DNA of 64,000 nucleotides from assembly GCA_963978905.1 (NCBI GenBank), contig OZ022256.1, positions 26,623,426 through 26,687,425 on the forward strand. Direction: 5' to 3'. Below, in pieces: positions 11,550 through 26,500 of the stretch. Numbering within the stretch: the stretch's first letter is position 1; each line of letters starts with the position of its first letter. Source of the stretch: Trichostrongylus colubriformis. Taxonomy: Eukaryota > Nematoda > Chromadorea > Rhabditida > Trichostrongylidae. The notes beneath the pieces were generated by a model, which ran no database searches, was not told where the DNA came from, and saw only the letters and a list, made by a program, of their open reading frames with translations. Position numbers and translations under genes: made by a program.

Positions 11550-14500
11550 ATGGGAGCCTTCGTTCGTTCGGAGGAGATGCGCTTCTGCCAACTGATTGTA
11601 GAAAAAGAAGCTGCATTCAACTGCGTCGCTGAGCTCGGCAAACAGCCTTACGTGCAATTCAAAGATGTGAGGAGCGTGAATTTTATTGCTGGTGCTGAAG
11701 ATAATGAGGAACATCATCTTTCATTTAAATTTTTGACCCTTTTATAATATAGGAAGAAAGCTCTAAGGCAAACACAAAGGACCAGAACGGGTGACTCATA
11801 GAACCCTTCTCAAGGAGCTGCGTATTTGTTTGTTCAGTACGCCTTTTCACAGATGTTTTGAAAGTGCATGAGTATGACTTCCGACTGTGAAATGTTGCCG
11901 TGCTCGGAGGATGTGCGCGTTCCTTCGACCTATTTACTTATTTACTTTTGCTCCTACAGTATATTTATAGTTACAGTGTGAGGGTAAATACGTAATTTTA
12001 TTAGATAGGATTATGTATTTACGCGACCATTCTTCCTTCTTTCTTTTTTCTTCTTTTTTTTTGAACAAATTCCTCGTTTGCCAGAGTTCCGTCGTTGGAG
12101 GTTCGTTCCTGGTAGGAAAGGTTGGAGGGGTTTTCATCACACCCCATGGCCTGCGAAAGGGTACAAGCGGCACCACCACTACGACTGCCTCTTCCCGCGA
12201 ACGCGAAAAGTCATCACATATGAGAGAAAGATTGATCGCTAACTTTTTCGGGCTCTCGGGGTTCATCATCTGCAGGTGCAGGTCTCTCACTGGTTGTTTT
12301 TTCAATGTCGACGCAGCTGCACTGACCTCACAAGCTTTCAGAACCCTCTGAAAATGAGCAAATATCGGCGCTCTGTACTCTGGGTTATGCCCGCGCTACG
12401 TTTTGCTGCTTGTTGTGGTGAAGGGTGCAAAACAAGGAGTGTGAGCTGAGGTGAGGTGGGTTTTGGGAAGGAGCACTAAAGTAGGCAGAAAGCCCGTAAA
12501 AGGAGTTTATTGGTGGAAAGTGCCCCATCCATTCAAGAGATCCCCCCTCCTGAGCGTCAGTTGAGAAGCACCGTACACCTCAGACTCACGTAATAAGAAG
12601 CACTCACTCTTCTTTTCTTCAGTCACATAATCTCTGTGATATCGTAATCGTAGCAGCCGTCCTTCCTCTCTATTTCTTCCTTTTAGTTACGTCAGTGTCT
12701 GTGACTGTTAAATGACTTTCTCCGATCGATCACAAAGTGGTGAAACGCGATATGGAGGGGTGCAATAATATGCAATAATCAGGGCATTCGTTTTATTAGA
12801 AGTTGCCCATTTGAACTTGCTAACTTTTCTTTCAACGCTGCCGTTTTCCGTGACAGATGTCAGTGAATCAGACCCGACGGTGGTTATTACAATAGACGTG
12901 CAAAAGGATAGCCGAAGCAAGAAATCATTGCCGTTATTCGGTTTTTTTATAACATCCAACAGGAATGAATTCGTTATAGAAAGGGTTTGTCAAATTGCGG
13001 GTGAAGTTCTCGTGCACGAGTGGCTTAGCACGTACTCGAAACGGCAAAAACGAGAATTGATAGATGGTCACGGTGAAAGCGGCCAAACTGGTGGTTCTAT
13101 GAAGTTTGATGCGATAAGGCTGTACTGTCACTTCATCATGTCCGTGTGGAATTGAATTTCCATTGTCACACTACTTCTGTAGAAATAATGCGTAGCCGAT
13201 TGCTAACCACTAATGTTTCGCACGGGAATGTTCACTTAGACAGACGTCACGCTAATTTTTGAAGGGGAGTAGACAGACTGGCACGCTTTATCAGGCTGAA
13301 TATACTTGAGCAACCAAATTTTTTAGCTTCAGGGTTGCTCCGCTCGAATATACTCGGAAGGATAATATTTAAGGAAGACGGCAATTTTTTTGGGTTCTGG
13401 CAAATTCCGTCCTAGTGGCGCTAATATGGTTTCCGGGTGGTTTTGATTGCCCTTAAAAAGAGTAAAAAGCAAAATTCTTCTCAACGAAAGAGATCCCTTC
13501 GTTCCAACACAGATTCTGAAAAAGGGCAACCCGTTAGAATCTAAAAATATTATTATTCGTCGACATTAGCAGCTTCTGACCTCTTGCTGATGGGGAGCTC
13601 CAGCCCGCAGTTTACCATCAGGGGTTGTTCAATGTTGATGGTCAAAACAATCGGGAGATTTGGTCATTTAGGTGAATAGCAAAAAGAAAAGGGTGCGTGT
13701 CGATAGGCGATTAGGCGAATGGTCGACAGGGCGAGAAGGTGAATAGGCGATTGTGTTGGGGTGAAGTAAAAGATCGCCTATTCACTTTTTTTTAACCTAA
13801 TGGCCGAATCGCCTGATCGATACGCATCGTATTTTTTGCCTATTCGCGTCAACGGTGAACACCTAACAGTGCCTCACCGATGACTGGCGTCGCTTTTCTT
13901 CTATGTAGACCCTTCGGGACCCGCCCACGCTACCGCTACCCTCATGACCGCATTTTGATTTATTTGGCGTGGCCCACAGTGAACGAAACGAGGAAGGTTT
14001 AGCAACAATTGTGGCTCCAAAATATTATCAAAAAAAAACTCAAAAAACCCCTCAAAAGTTACGAAAGTTTTTTGGAAAGCAAAACTCAAATCTCCGTCAA
14101 CGACTCTTTTACACAGCTCCTCGGGATTACACCACGGAACCATATATGCATAAAAATCATCTGAAATTTCATTTTCACTAGGACGCTACGCGCATTGTTC
14201 TGTAAACTGAATGCAGATTGGTCGATTTGGAAGGCAACCAACTGGCGTAACTTAACATTTAATGAAGTGAAGCTGAATCCGAATGAACCGCACCCAATAC
14301 ATAGTAGTAGGAAAATTCTACCAAATGTCAATCAGTCGGCGACATCTTCTGTCATCCGACCACTTGTGCACTCATTTCTACCAGACCTTTGACGTCACCC
14401 GGCAAAACAAATATTTGAATTCAGGGAATATGTTTAAGTGGTTAAGGCAGTTGGCTAATAATTCCAAGAATATGAGAAAGTGAACCCGTATGACATTTTT

Positions 14501-17500
14501 CAAATAGTAATGCCTGCCATGACTTCACCTATACGTTTATTGTGACCACTACATTTATTTCTCAATTTCTTTTTTGCAGTTGAATCCTGATGTCAATGCC
14601 TTTCAAAGGACCTTTGTACGACACATTCGACGATATGATGAGATGGAACGAAAGCTGAGTAAGTATCTGGGTAGAGAAACACTGTTCCTGTTTACCGTTT
14701 ATAGTATTGATTAGATGATGTAGAGAAATTTTTACAGGATTTCTGGAATCTCAGATCAATAGAGATGAGATCCCAATTGCCGGAAGGTTGGTTCAAGGAG
14801 ACTATACCGTGATGCCCACAGCAGAACTGAACCAGCTAGAGGTTTGTGGCTCGTGTCCGAAACACCCTGTTATCCGATGAATAAGATCAACGATTCAGAC
14901 GACGCTCACTGATCTCGAAAGAGACGTTCAGAATATGAACGAATCTGATGCACAACTCAAAAAGAACTACATGGAGCTCAAGGAATGGGAAGCAGTTCTC
15001 GAGAAAACCGACGAGTTCTTCCATGGAGTTAGTTTTATTCCGTCTCACTATTCGACCACGTCAGTTGACGAAAACTGAGATATTGCAGGGAATGGACGAT
15101 CAGGCTGCTGAAGAACTCGAACTTCAAGAAGAGGAGTATGGCAAGGGAGAGAAAGCGCCTGTTAGGTTAGTTCCTTTTGAGCTGCATACCCTTCATGATC
15201 TTTCCCTGCAGTGGTTAAAAAGTTCGGGGAGTTAATTTTGAGAAAAGTCGGAATTAGTCTGAGGTAATTTCTCACGATTATGAGGTATTAGCTGTAGGAT
15301 TTTTCACGTTTATTGATGCTTTAGTTGTGGACTGACTATTGCCCCATGCGCGGTACATAACCATCGGAAGGGGAAGTGGGAAAGGATACGAATCCTGTGA
15401 GTTCACGTGGCTTGAGTCACAGATGGTGATTCTCGTCATTGTGGGTGAGTTTATAGTGGGGGAATGGCTCCTCGATCTGCGCGGAGGGTGCAAACGTGCA
15501 TAAAAGTTGATGACAAGAGTTACTGTAGGTGCAGTGTAGGGCCCATGTACCACGTATAATCTTAATTTCCTCTGACAGCAATTCTACGTAATCGGTAGCC
15601 CGTAATGCCGTAGCCATATGCGATGACGATTGTGAAGATAGCATATTTATGCAGTGATCGAAAAGCATCTGAAATGTCGGTTGGGACCCTAGCAGAGTAA
15701 TATTAACTGGAACTCTAAAAATTTATTTTTATTTATTTATTTGTTTTCGTGTCAATGTCACGTAGCGTGGTGCCTCATCCGTTTCCGGCTGGATACGGAC
15801 TGGTCACCCTTTTTGTTAACATTGTCGGGTCAATAAGATCCCTGCTGATGCCTGAAAATGACACTAATACTGAAAGAGGCAGCGCAACTCCATCGCTACC
15901 ATATTTCATCGTTTTTCACCTATCTTCAAGGGTTTTACAGCTCTTTTAAGCCTCCTTGGTTTTAGTAATAGTTCACGATTCAGGCGATCGCGCAATTCGA
16001 GCGGAAAGGATAAGGTACGTATCGAATAGGTGAATGATACGCCTAAATGGCACGATCGCCTGAATCATCTGATCGATATGTATCCTTTCACTTCGACTCT
16101 AATCGCGCAATCGCCTTTATCGCGAAGTATGAACGCTGTCTTTCTTTTTGTACAGTGATACAGATGGCGATGCTTGAAAGTTCACGAATCCCCCTCAGAT
16201 ATGTACACTTCCATCGAATATGCTCTGTTGAAGGGAATAGTTTGACTTTTGTGGGCTTGTTAGAATCTGAAGTGGTTTCCCGGGCGGGTGGAGGGCGAAG
16301 TATGATGCTATGTGATCTTCTCCTTCTGCATGTCTTTGTGAATCTCATGTTCTCCATACTGTCTCACTATACGTCAAAAACTTTGCTGGTTTCCTCCCCC
16401 ACATCCATTTAATTGCTTTCCACTGCATACGGAGCCATTTATGACAACATTCACCCTCATTGATCTCGTAGAGATGACGCGCATTGAAGGGCTCTTTAAC
16501 AAGCCACAACGGTGTTTTTTGCCGAGCGACAGCGGAGCACCTTCGGGGGTTCTTTTATCACATGTAGTACGCAGCAGTGAGATTACTTTCCATTTCCACG
16601 CTTGCACGGATGGCGAATGCTACCGATGGGGCCTCGCTATGTGTAGTATCATCCACGCGGCTGTACAAGGCGCTTATGCAAGTTCAGTGTACGTCACAGT
16701 ACATATACCAGCAATGAGCACAATAACTCTCACTACAGTGAGGAGCACACTACGATGGAATATTGCAACGTTACTGCTTGAAGGAAACGTATTCTCCGTG
16801 TAGCTACCCTTTCCGTGTAGAGAGAACGCAGGGCAATCACTTCGCACTCAGACACTGACTCTTCAGCGAGCTACTATAAGCGTATGGTAATCGTATACGA
16901 AGTGGCTTTTGAGAACCCGCTGTGGGACTCCAAATTTTTGAGAGTCGTGGGTGTGTCACCTCACATTAGTTTCATACCGTCATAAGTATTTTCCATAGCC
17001 ATCAGCTTTCCTGGGGGTGTGTGTACTTGAGACAAATTTCGCGCGGCCGCGCGACGAGCGGCTCACGGGTGCGAGTACCAATGGCAGGGCATGGCAGCGT
17101 GCAAGCAAGGCATTGTGGCATAGGTGAAAGAGGCAGGGTGGCATGGATGGAGGAGGCAGTGTGGCATGGGTGGAAGTGCGGAGGTGACGCAGTCACGCTC
17201 TGCCGGGCTCCCAAGTGCAATCGATTTGGTAAGTCGTACCGATGGCGCCGCGAGTGCGGCGCCGCGAAACGATTCTTTGTCGTAAGTACACACCCGCTTC
17301 CCTGGTACCAGCCAGCTGCGGTGACCTCAGTTATAGTGAACATGTATTGGCCGACTCTACACCTCTTATCTGAGCTTCTTATCTACTCCATCCCCAACTT
17401 TGAACTTTACTGCCTTCCTTATCTAGCCGCTGCTACCTGTGCACGTGCCGGTACACGTGCCCTTGCCTTCGGCTTTATAGAAACAGTAACTCATGCGGGC

Positions 17501-20500
17501 TAAGAGCGACCTTATAATGCACCAGTAATGACCACATAAAACAACTAGTCGTACATGTTCGCACATTGTAGGGTGAGGAGGCATTCTTGCACATTCCATG
17601 GACTAGATCTCTTCCAATCTTTCTCGTTATCGTGTTATGCTCCTGTGGCATCAGAATTAATTGCATTTCTGGAAAAGAACGGCGGGATTGCGATCAGATA
17701 GTTATTGAGATCCGTTGTTCCGTAGCAGGAGTCAAGTCGAAAAGTTGGAAGAAGAGGAGCACGTTTGAATTTCCGCCGGGCAACATTTAAACAGCTGTCG
17801 GTGGGAAGGGAACAGTTCTTATTTTCGGACCCTATGTTAATTTGCTTCTCACTCTGCGTCCCTGACCACGTGACGATCGCCTCTTTGCTCCTAGAGCTCC
17901 CGTGGCTACCGACCACTGGATGCCCCATCTCGTCGAACGGCACTTTGACGAGCTCTACCTCAGCCGGTTTTTTTTCGCGGTGAACTTTACACACGGATCT
18001 CAGCAAGCAAATACAACATAAACGTATGGAGTGAAGGATGAAGGATGAAGTGCGGGTTCGAGTCCCGTCCGACACCGAAGCTTTTGCCCATAACTCAGCA
18101 TCCTTGTAGTAACTTTCGCATCGCGAGCTGCGGCTATAAACAGCAGTTATCAAAAATCAAACATATCAAATAAATATATGGGTGAAGGAAGAACTCAATT
18201 CCCCTTCGTTTGTTGGTTATCAGTCAAACCAGCAAGAAAATATTAATACAAAAGGAATTCTGTTGATTACTCTTACTTCCAGCTACGTGGTCGGAGTTAT
18301 TCGACGCGAGCGATTGCTGGTTTTCGAGAGAGTCCTTTGGCGAGCCAGTCATCATACCGCATATCTGAGAAGCTCACAAATCGAGGAGGATCTTGAGGAT
18401 GAAAGTGTGAGTGCGGAGGAGGAGTGTACCATCACTGAACGCTGCTGCCAGCAGCAGTTTGAGTTATGAAGCGTATTTTAGGGTCAAAAGCATCAGAAAG
18501 ATGTGTTCATTGTCTTTTTCAAAGGAGACCGGCTACGTAGTATCGTCGAAAAAGTGTGCGATGGATTCAAGGCAAAACTCATGAAGAATTGCCCGAAGAC
18601 ATTTAAGGTGAGAATTCTTCGCACCCGTGAATTGCAATTCGAAATGTAATTATGGCATTTTAGGACCGACAGTCGGCCCGTGTTGATGTGAAGGCTCGCC
18701 TGCAGGATGTCAAGACTGTGCTCGGGCAGACCCGTGAACATCGATATCGAGTCCTGCAGGCTGCAGCTAATAATCACAACAACTGGCTCAGACAGGTAAT
18801 AGAGAAAGGCTGCGAATCATAATTTTTTTTCGAAAAAAGGTCGAGTTATTTACCGAAGGAAGTAAACAAAGGAGTACTTCCATTGGGAACGGGGAAGGGG
18901 GGGGGGGGGGGAGGGGAGGAGTAGTGAGAAGTGGCACTGATACCACTATCATGGTTAGGGGACGAAATCGCGGATCAATGTTCGTTCGAATCTTCCATCC
19001 TGTCGTTCTAGGTGAGTCATTATCAAATTTGAAATGATAGAAGCATCGACTTGCGGTATATCGGCTAACTCCGCATGTTACTGTATATGCCAATCGCGGT
19101 CAGTTACACGATATTGAGCAGAAAGAGAATGCATGTCGAACTGGAAGAATTGATCCAAGGTAGTTCAACTCTCATCAAACAATATCGACAGCCATTACAT
19201 CCTTGCGAAAACATGAGGGACCACCTCAATGTTTACACAAACGACCATTGTCGTATTGAAGGTAACAAAAGGGGGAAATATCGCAGATTTCAAAACAACT
19301 GGGGACATGGAAGCAGGGATGCTCAGCAGTGTATCAGTAGACAAAGAACGAAATAAACGGTGAAAAAAAATTAGGCGAGAAGTAGAAACTTGAATCCCCT
19401 TCTCTCACCTCAACTCCCATGGCTTTCGCGCCTCTCTGCATCGCTAGCCCTTGGGGTAGATGCATACGGGTGAGACACTAAGTCAGCCGGCCGCGAACGT
19501 CGTTTGCCTAACCTCACCGACAGCTCCCCCGGCGGATGTCCCATGACCCCAAGACACACTTTTTTCTATGCAAGTTTTGTCTCACATCACCGTCTGGGTT
19601 GAGTGGTTGGTTTTCAGAGGACATGTCTTCCCGGTTCTCACTTTTTCATTCTCCCTTCCCTCTCTCCTCTCGTGTTAGTAGAGACACTGGGAGGAGTTAC
19701 TTGAAGAGCGACTTGAAGAATTGCAAGCCGTTCTGACATCCGATTTCTTTTTCACCTATACAAAAATTTTCGAGGATAGTCAATATAATATTCAGGATTT
19801 TTGCCACTTTTAAATAGCGATTTGACAGCTTAAACATGAAAGACTCCTGATCGCGATCGGACAGCGATTCAGGATTTGGTTCTTGAAATCACAAAAGCAG
19901 CACCCCTGGTCGTTATGCCGTTCGAAGTAAAGCTCTGTAGAGTTTCTCAGGAGCCTTACCCTAAAATGCTCCTTCGGACGTTGTGGGGAGTAAAAAATCG
20001 ACCAAATGCAAATTCTAATGATGGAAAACCAGTATTTGCCCTATTTTCCCACTATAATTCCAATAGCTTGGAACCATGTCTCCCATAATTTCTTTGGAGA
20101 AGAGAATATGTCAGTTACATTCGCGTCCTCAGGGATGTCGATTGCTGGAAAGGAGGGCAAGCGTCTACCAGTTGGCCTTCTTCTTCCTATCAATATTACA
20201 TTGTGCGAAGGTCATAAAATGGTCTGCAACCCAGCCTTTTTCTTTACCTTCATAACACATCAAGAAAAATATTCTCATTACATTTCCTCACTTTCATTCT
20301 CACATAGTAAGAAAAAAATTCTCTTATTACAGGTCAGAATGCAAAAAACCGTGTACCATCACTTGAATCTCTTCACATTTGATGGTATTGGCAAGTTTTT
20401 CGTGGCCGAATGCTGGGTGCCTCTGGTTCACATGGAAGAAGTGAAAGCAGCACTTGAACGTGGAGCAGTGAGTGATAGAGTTCCATACTGTCTTGCATAA

Positions 20501-23500
20501 GCGCCCTCATGCAACTCCTATTCAGGAAGCATCCGGCTCTACAGTTCGACCGGTACTGAATGTTCTTGAAACACCAGAGGAACCACCCACGTACAATAGA
20601 ACGAATAAATTCACCGACGTCTTCCAAGGAATCGTTGATTCATATGGAATCGCCACATACCAAGAACTGAACCCTGGTACGAGCCTTACTATTCCTTATC
20701 AGCTATACGAGCCTGCGTTACGCAATTGTCGATTATAGCCGCTACGTGGGTAACTCGTTCGGGAGGGAGGGATACTACTCATCGATCTTACACATGCTAT
20801 GATTCATCATCGCAACTTATTAAAAAAGCTATCCAAACACTTTGTCATTAATAAGACTGAAGATTAACACGGGTTCCTCTATTTGGGCCTAGAAGAAAGT
20901 GAAGATATAGTAACGAAGGGTGTTGGCCATCAACACTCCTTTGGCATGGAAATTAGTACTGAGGATAAGGGCCAAGCTTCTGTCGAGGAATCCTCGACAG
21001 GGGGGTCCTGATTGGTCCGCTTGGAGGGGTCGTAATCCTTGAAGTAGGCAATGATCAACGAAATTTCTCAGACTGTGGGTTCAGGTCGAAGGGAAGATGC
21101 GATAAAACTGGATAACTGGGTTCCAAAACTTTTTTTCCAAATCTGATACTTAATTTGATCTTCACTTAAAAATCGAAGGAACAGGAAGCCGTACCCCACA
21201 AATGGAAAGCAAGGTAAGACACTGAATTTTTAAGGTTAGTGCTCAAGACGATATTGAGGAGAGGAGAGCACATGGACAACGCAAAAGATAACCAGAGTCA
21301 AAGGGACGCTATTCCCCTGGTCCTCTCGAAAATGTGAACGTGAACCAGGTGCCAAGCTTCTGCAAGCAAACGCTAAGTAACTTATGCTGTGGTGCAACGT
21401 CGTTAATGCTTTGTTCACAGTGCACAATTCCAATACGACCACGGGAATAGTGTAGCGATCGATGGGTCGTCGATGGAAGAGCCAAACGCCAATAGCCCTT
21501 TCGCTGGCGAAATTCACCGACAGGCCATGGGAAGCGGTATCTATCCACGGGTGCCAGCCTGGATGAATATTCAAGAAACTATGGGATTAAAACAAAAAAC
21601 TGGCTTATGGAGCTCTTTCATATCTCAATACGATTACCGGAACGTAAACTGGTACTGGCAAGCCACGATGTGGACCGGATAGGAGTTTGTATTACCAACA
21701 AAGTGGATGAAATCCTACATGGCGCATCTCGCATAGTCGGATTGGAACTAGGCACTTTCAAAACTTTCAATGTATATTTTTGTTTATTTGGGCTTATGTA
21801 TTTTATATGTTAGTTCAGTCTTCCAATTTTTGTATTCATTTAGTAAATTTGAAAAGTCGCCATTTCCGTTTACAGCCCCATACACGATCATCTCGTTCCC
21901 GTTCATCTTTGCTTGTATGTTCGGAGATCTTGGGCACGGTGTGCTCATGTTTTTGTGTGGTCTCTACTTTGTTCTTCGAGAGAAGAACCTCATTGATCGT
22001 AATATTAAGGACGAGGTAGGCTTCTACTATTTCCGTTCCCATTGGCGAAAATGATGTTATCCACAGATCTTCGGGATGTTCTTCGGTGGGCGGTACATCA
22101 TCTTGTTGATGGGGTTGTTCTCGATGCATGCAGGGATCATCTACAACGATGCTTTCGCTAAATCATTCAACATTTTCGGAAGTACCTGGCTGAATCCATA
22201 CAGGTGGATCTGAGTAGTAGCATTGACTTCGTGAGTCTGACTCGTATCATTTTTTTCAGCCACCGGGACCTTTCTGCGTGGACCAATGAAAGTGAATCGC
22301 TCAAGAAGGAATTTTTGATCGAGGCTGGTTCTTTAATAGTATCTCTCATGTCATAGTCCTGCTCTCAAGACTTAGTAGTGGTCTCCCCGAAAAGGACGCC
22401 TTGATTCGTGTGATTTGCTGTGGAAGTTACACTTCTTTTCGCAGCATGCTACGCATTGCACGAAACCAAACGACCCTTTCTCTTTGTATGAAAACCTCCC
22501 GTACAGCGATGGTCATGTGCGAAAACGTGGTGCGGAGAAGGGCTCAAACTCTTTAAATTACCGACTGAGTTGAAGCTTTAATGGCCTGTTACTCGGTGTT
22601 CATGTGAACTCTAGCGAATTCCAATCCTTTTACTAGCTGAGCTATCGCACAGTACTGCACGAATTCGAATGAAATTTTGTTACATGGAGCCGATCTGGTC
22701 AACCGATATTAAAGGTGTCCATACCTCATAGTTCCTCACTTTGATAAATGTAATACTGAGCGCTAGCTCAACTGGTCTCTACAAACAGCCCCCACTTTTT
22801 GTAATTTCACGAAGTTTTGAGATCGAAACGTTTCTACTGATGTCGAAGTACTCACTGCGCTCACTTGTTGAGCATAAGTGCCTAAACCTTACTTTTTGTT
22901 GACAATTCAATTGTTTACCACCCCACGCATATCATATGTATTTGCTACTTTTCGAAAGTCCAGATGATTTAGCAATGGATACCTTTTACCACAACTAATA
23001 CCGGATAAGGAACGGAGCTCAGTGAGCTACTGGTTATTCAACACTTAGGCTGTCGGGGTTACTACTTGTCAGATTGGCTAGTTTGCATATTCCATAGTTT
23101 GGTATTCGATCGGATCGATTGGGAGCAATTTGTTCACTCCCTGAACATCAATTCTAAATGTTGGTAGCAGATCTATTGAGTAGGTCTATTAAGATGCACC
23201 ACTACTTGAAATTTCAAATAGTTCAGCGGTCGATATGCTTTGCTGCTGCTATTACCGCATTGAAAAGTGATTCAGTTGCTTCGAATTAGTGGAAATTAGA
23301 TCGCATCTCGGTTGTTCATCTGTTATCAAAAGATTTGGAAGGCTATGCAATTCGGTAGTCGATACTATGCTACAACTTATATCATACAATAAGCGATGCT
23401 CACCCAGTGCTATTGCGCATCAAACATTTCAACTATAGCAGTCGTAGTATTGTAGCAATCAGCGGGGTACCGGATTTCATTCCATCCACTTGGTGATGGG

Positions 23501-26500
23501 TCTTATCAACCTTTATCAGTAGTTATAAATTTCAATCAATTGTTATTGAAGTTTCCGTGCCACCCCTGGAACACCTATGACTATGAGTGTGAACACTTCA
23601 CCTGATAGCCCACAAGACTGGACGCATGATGACTGCAGCTTTCTGATGCTCCTTATCAAATTATAGTGTGAAGTGAGTGTGAACGCTCTAGAATCAAAAA
23701 GCGGAAAGGATTTGGTGGATTTGGTGGCGGAAAGGATTCGCCTTCCGGCGTCACCTAACGAATTATATCAGTCGCTATCAAATTGAAGTCACCACCATTA
23801 ATGTCCCACCGCGCATATCACTCATGACTATCAGCGCTCCAGGGTTATCGCGAAAAGTAAAACGGATTCGGCGACTCCGCCTCTGACTCTCGTTGTCAAA
23901 TTTTATTAACCTACTAATCTGTTCTCATAGTGATCATGAAAGTTCATCAATGCCCCCGAAAATGGTCGTAAAGATAGCGATGAACTCAAAGTGTATCCTT
24001 TCTCAAGACTGATTCGCCATAAGAAGCAAGGCACCGGGCTTAAAAGGATAAGCAGTTTTGGGAGCAGCTAGAAGATTAGGGCATAGTCTAACCCCGATGT
24101 CATTACTCCGTCGCATTCATTCGCAATTCGATACCGCTTGTACTCTTGTAACAAAGTGACTACATAAGGGGCGAACGACTACAATCCCAGAAAGGCAGGA
24201 TCGTCCCATGACAGGGATTCAGCTTCCCATGGAACTTTGAAATGAAACCTGGGTGGATCGTTAGGGTCTCGAATGTGGACCAGAGATATGAAAACCAAAA
24301 TAGGAAAACGCCACTTCGAAGCCACTTGGTAGGGGTCAAAATTTGCTTGGGATGACTCATCCGTGGTGCACCTCGACTGAAGAGACACGTCAAGGGTGCC
24401 TGCAGTGACATTCGCCGTAGCTATGTACTGGTTGCGCTCTTGCTTTAAAGGTGATGCCACCATTAGTGCATCTTTGTTTATGCACACAGTGCAAAGTGCC
24501 CGGTCGCTGAGCCATCGCAAGCCAATTTTGACCTCTCCCAACTCGCTTTTGAACGGTATCTTGCAATTTTGGTATCCCATATTTGTCATCAACATTGGAA
24601 GCCCTATCAATCCGCCTATGTCTCATTCAAAAGTTCCATTGTTAGTTAAAATCCTTTCTTGGTTAGATTTAGTTCAAACACCCCGATCGAGCAGCATCAC
24701 ATTTCTCGGTTAACGTTGCTATCTTGGAAAACGAAGAGATTGAAAAAGAAGTTTGCCTAAGATGACAGCCCTCCTACTAACACTTCTGACATCACCAATG
24801 TACAGAATTTGTTTTTCACTAAAAAAATATGAGAAAACAAGCTGAAAAATCAAGAAAACACGCCTGGTGAATGATAAGTCAATGAAGAGATGATAGCATA
24901 TGACATGCTATGATATGATGAGCATTCCAACCAGCATGAATTTTCCCAATAATATCTGATGCATGTAAATGTTTGCAATGGTTTTAGATGGATCCCGGCT
25001 ACAGTTATCAGCATGCCGACGGCCCGTATCCATATGGTGTGGATCCTATATGGAATGTGGCCGAGAACAAATTGAACTTCTTGAATTCGATGAAAATGAA
25101 ATTGTCTGTAATTGTTGGAATAGCGCAGATGACATTTGGTGTTATATTGAGCTTCTATAACTTCAGGTTTGTATTTTCGATTATAGAGCTCTAGGAAAAG
25201 CAAGACTAATAAGTGCGGAGAAATCAGTACGGTTGAAACATGGGTCGGTGAATACTTGGAGAACGAGACCGATTTAGGCTGTTACCGTGAGGGGAGAGAT
25301 CATAAGTACATATAGTAGGGTAGTGGTATTTTGCATCGGTTTTCTCAAACCCCATTACCGGGCTAGGAAAGTAATAATGGAAGAAATACAGGGGGTGCCA
25401 AAAAAGTAATTTTTGTCCACCACTTACAACCCCACATTAGTCGAACTTCGGCAAATTCCGACACGGTATTTTCATACCTAAGTGAAGAGCAAACCACACT
25501 CTATTACTGTTCTCCGTTACACCTTTCTGCAAGAGCAGGAACGGTCGCTTGTTCCGAGTGAACAAGATGTGTCACCTCAGCTGGGCAAAATCCGAGACTT
25601 CGTCGCCCTCGTTCACAACCTTGCTAAGGTCCGTTCATTTTGGGTACCTGAGGAATTCATAATGGGTGGTGTTCTTAAATATTCCGTTTTTTCCGGGTTC
25701 CCAACAGCCTTCGTTTCCAAGAGCCAGAACGTGCCATGACCACTGAAACCCCTCCGGGGGCAGCTTTGAGGCATGAACAATGATACTTCGGATCATAGTA
25801 GCAGCCTTGTCTAAGCAGCAAGGGCGCTCTGACTTCCATGATCCGAAGGGCCAATCCTTAGGAAGCTTCCCACAAAAGACTTACCACAGAACCTGGCTCC
25901 ACTGTTTTAAGGGGACCTTGATACCGTGGGTGCTCTGAATCCCGACTGCGCCGCTTGAAGGCTCCATATTTTTATAAAATTAAAGTAGTGAGTCTCAGCT
26001 TGTTCCTGCTTTTAGAGGAGCATTTCCGGAATATTTTGCCCCAATAGTTTCATTTCTTTCGTTTCCCTATGTTTTGTATAACAGGCGGATGTGGGCCGTG
26101 AGCAAATTACTTTTTTTTGGCACCCTCTGTAGAACCTTTGTGGTCTTTTCAGTTGAAGTAGTAGCATTGCACGCTTCTTTGCGTCAGCTCTCTCAGCAAC
26201 GAAAGGCAATCCTCCTCTTCATATCTATGGACCCGCTCATCAAAAGCCGAGGTGAAAAATCCCTGGAATTTTCGAATGAGGAGTCCTTAGAGGTTTAGAC
26301 TCCCACATTTTTGACCTTTCTAGTCCAGTGATGGTTTAACTATGTACAAGGTTGGTTAAGAAGTCGAGTTTTTTCTTCACGGTAAAAGTGACTGGCTCCC
26401 TTTGACGTCTCCAGCAGATGACACCAAACAACACTTTTTCAGATTTTTCAAGTCGAAGATCGACATATTCACCGTTTTTATTCCTCAGATGTTATTCATG

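Larger units (their letters stand above)
15166..18282 (+). other. Intron 5 of the V-ATPase gene (3.1 kb)
   Basis: The donor is GTTAG|GTTAGT and the acceptor TTACTTCCAG. It holds a GGGTGTGTAC-TIR element (17015-17295), SINE family 2 sequence near 18030-18110 and a GATCGCCT-rich piece. Open frames at 16047-16412 and 16441-16803 have no recognisable motif and are not part of the V-ATPase reading frame. Confidence 0.6.

Noticed and set aside
12811..13155. 114-codon plus-strand open frame in V-ATPase intron 1
   Set aside because: No motif, cannot be joined in phase between exons 1 and 2, and length is within chance for this composition.
16047..16803. Two 120-codon plus-strand frames in V-ATPase intron 5
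   Set aside because: Neither fits the phase between exons 5 and 6 nor shows a known domain; the family needs no extra sequence here.
22590..22670. tRNA-like stretch on the minus strand (TAGCTCAGCTAG)
   Set aside because: It has an A-box-like block only; no B box or cloverleaf could be drawn.
24179..24610. 143-codon minus-strand open frame inside V-ATPase intron 13
   Set aside because: It has no recognisable motif, overlaps a dispersed repeat, lies antisense in an intron, and lacks splice or polyadenylation context.
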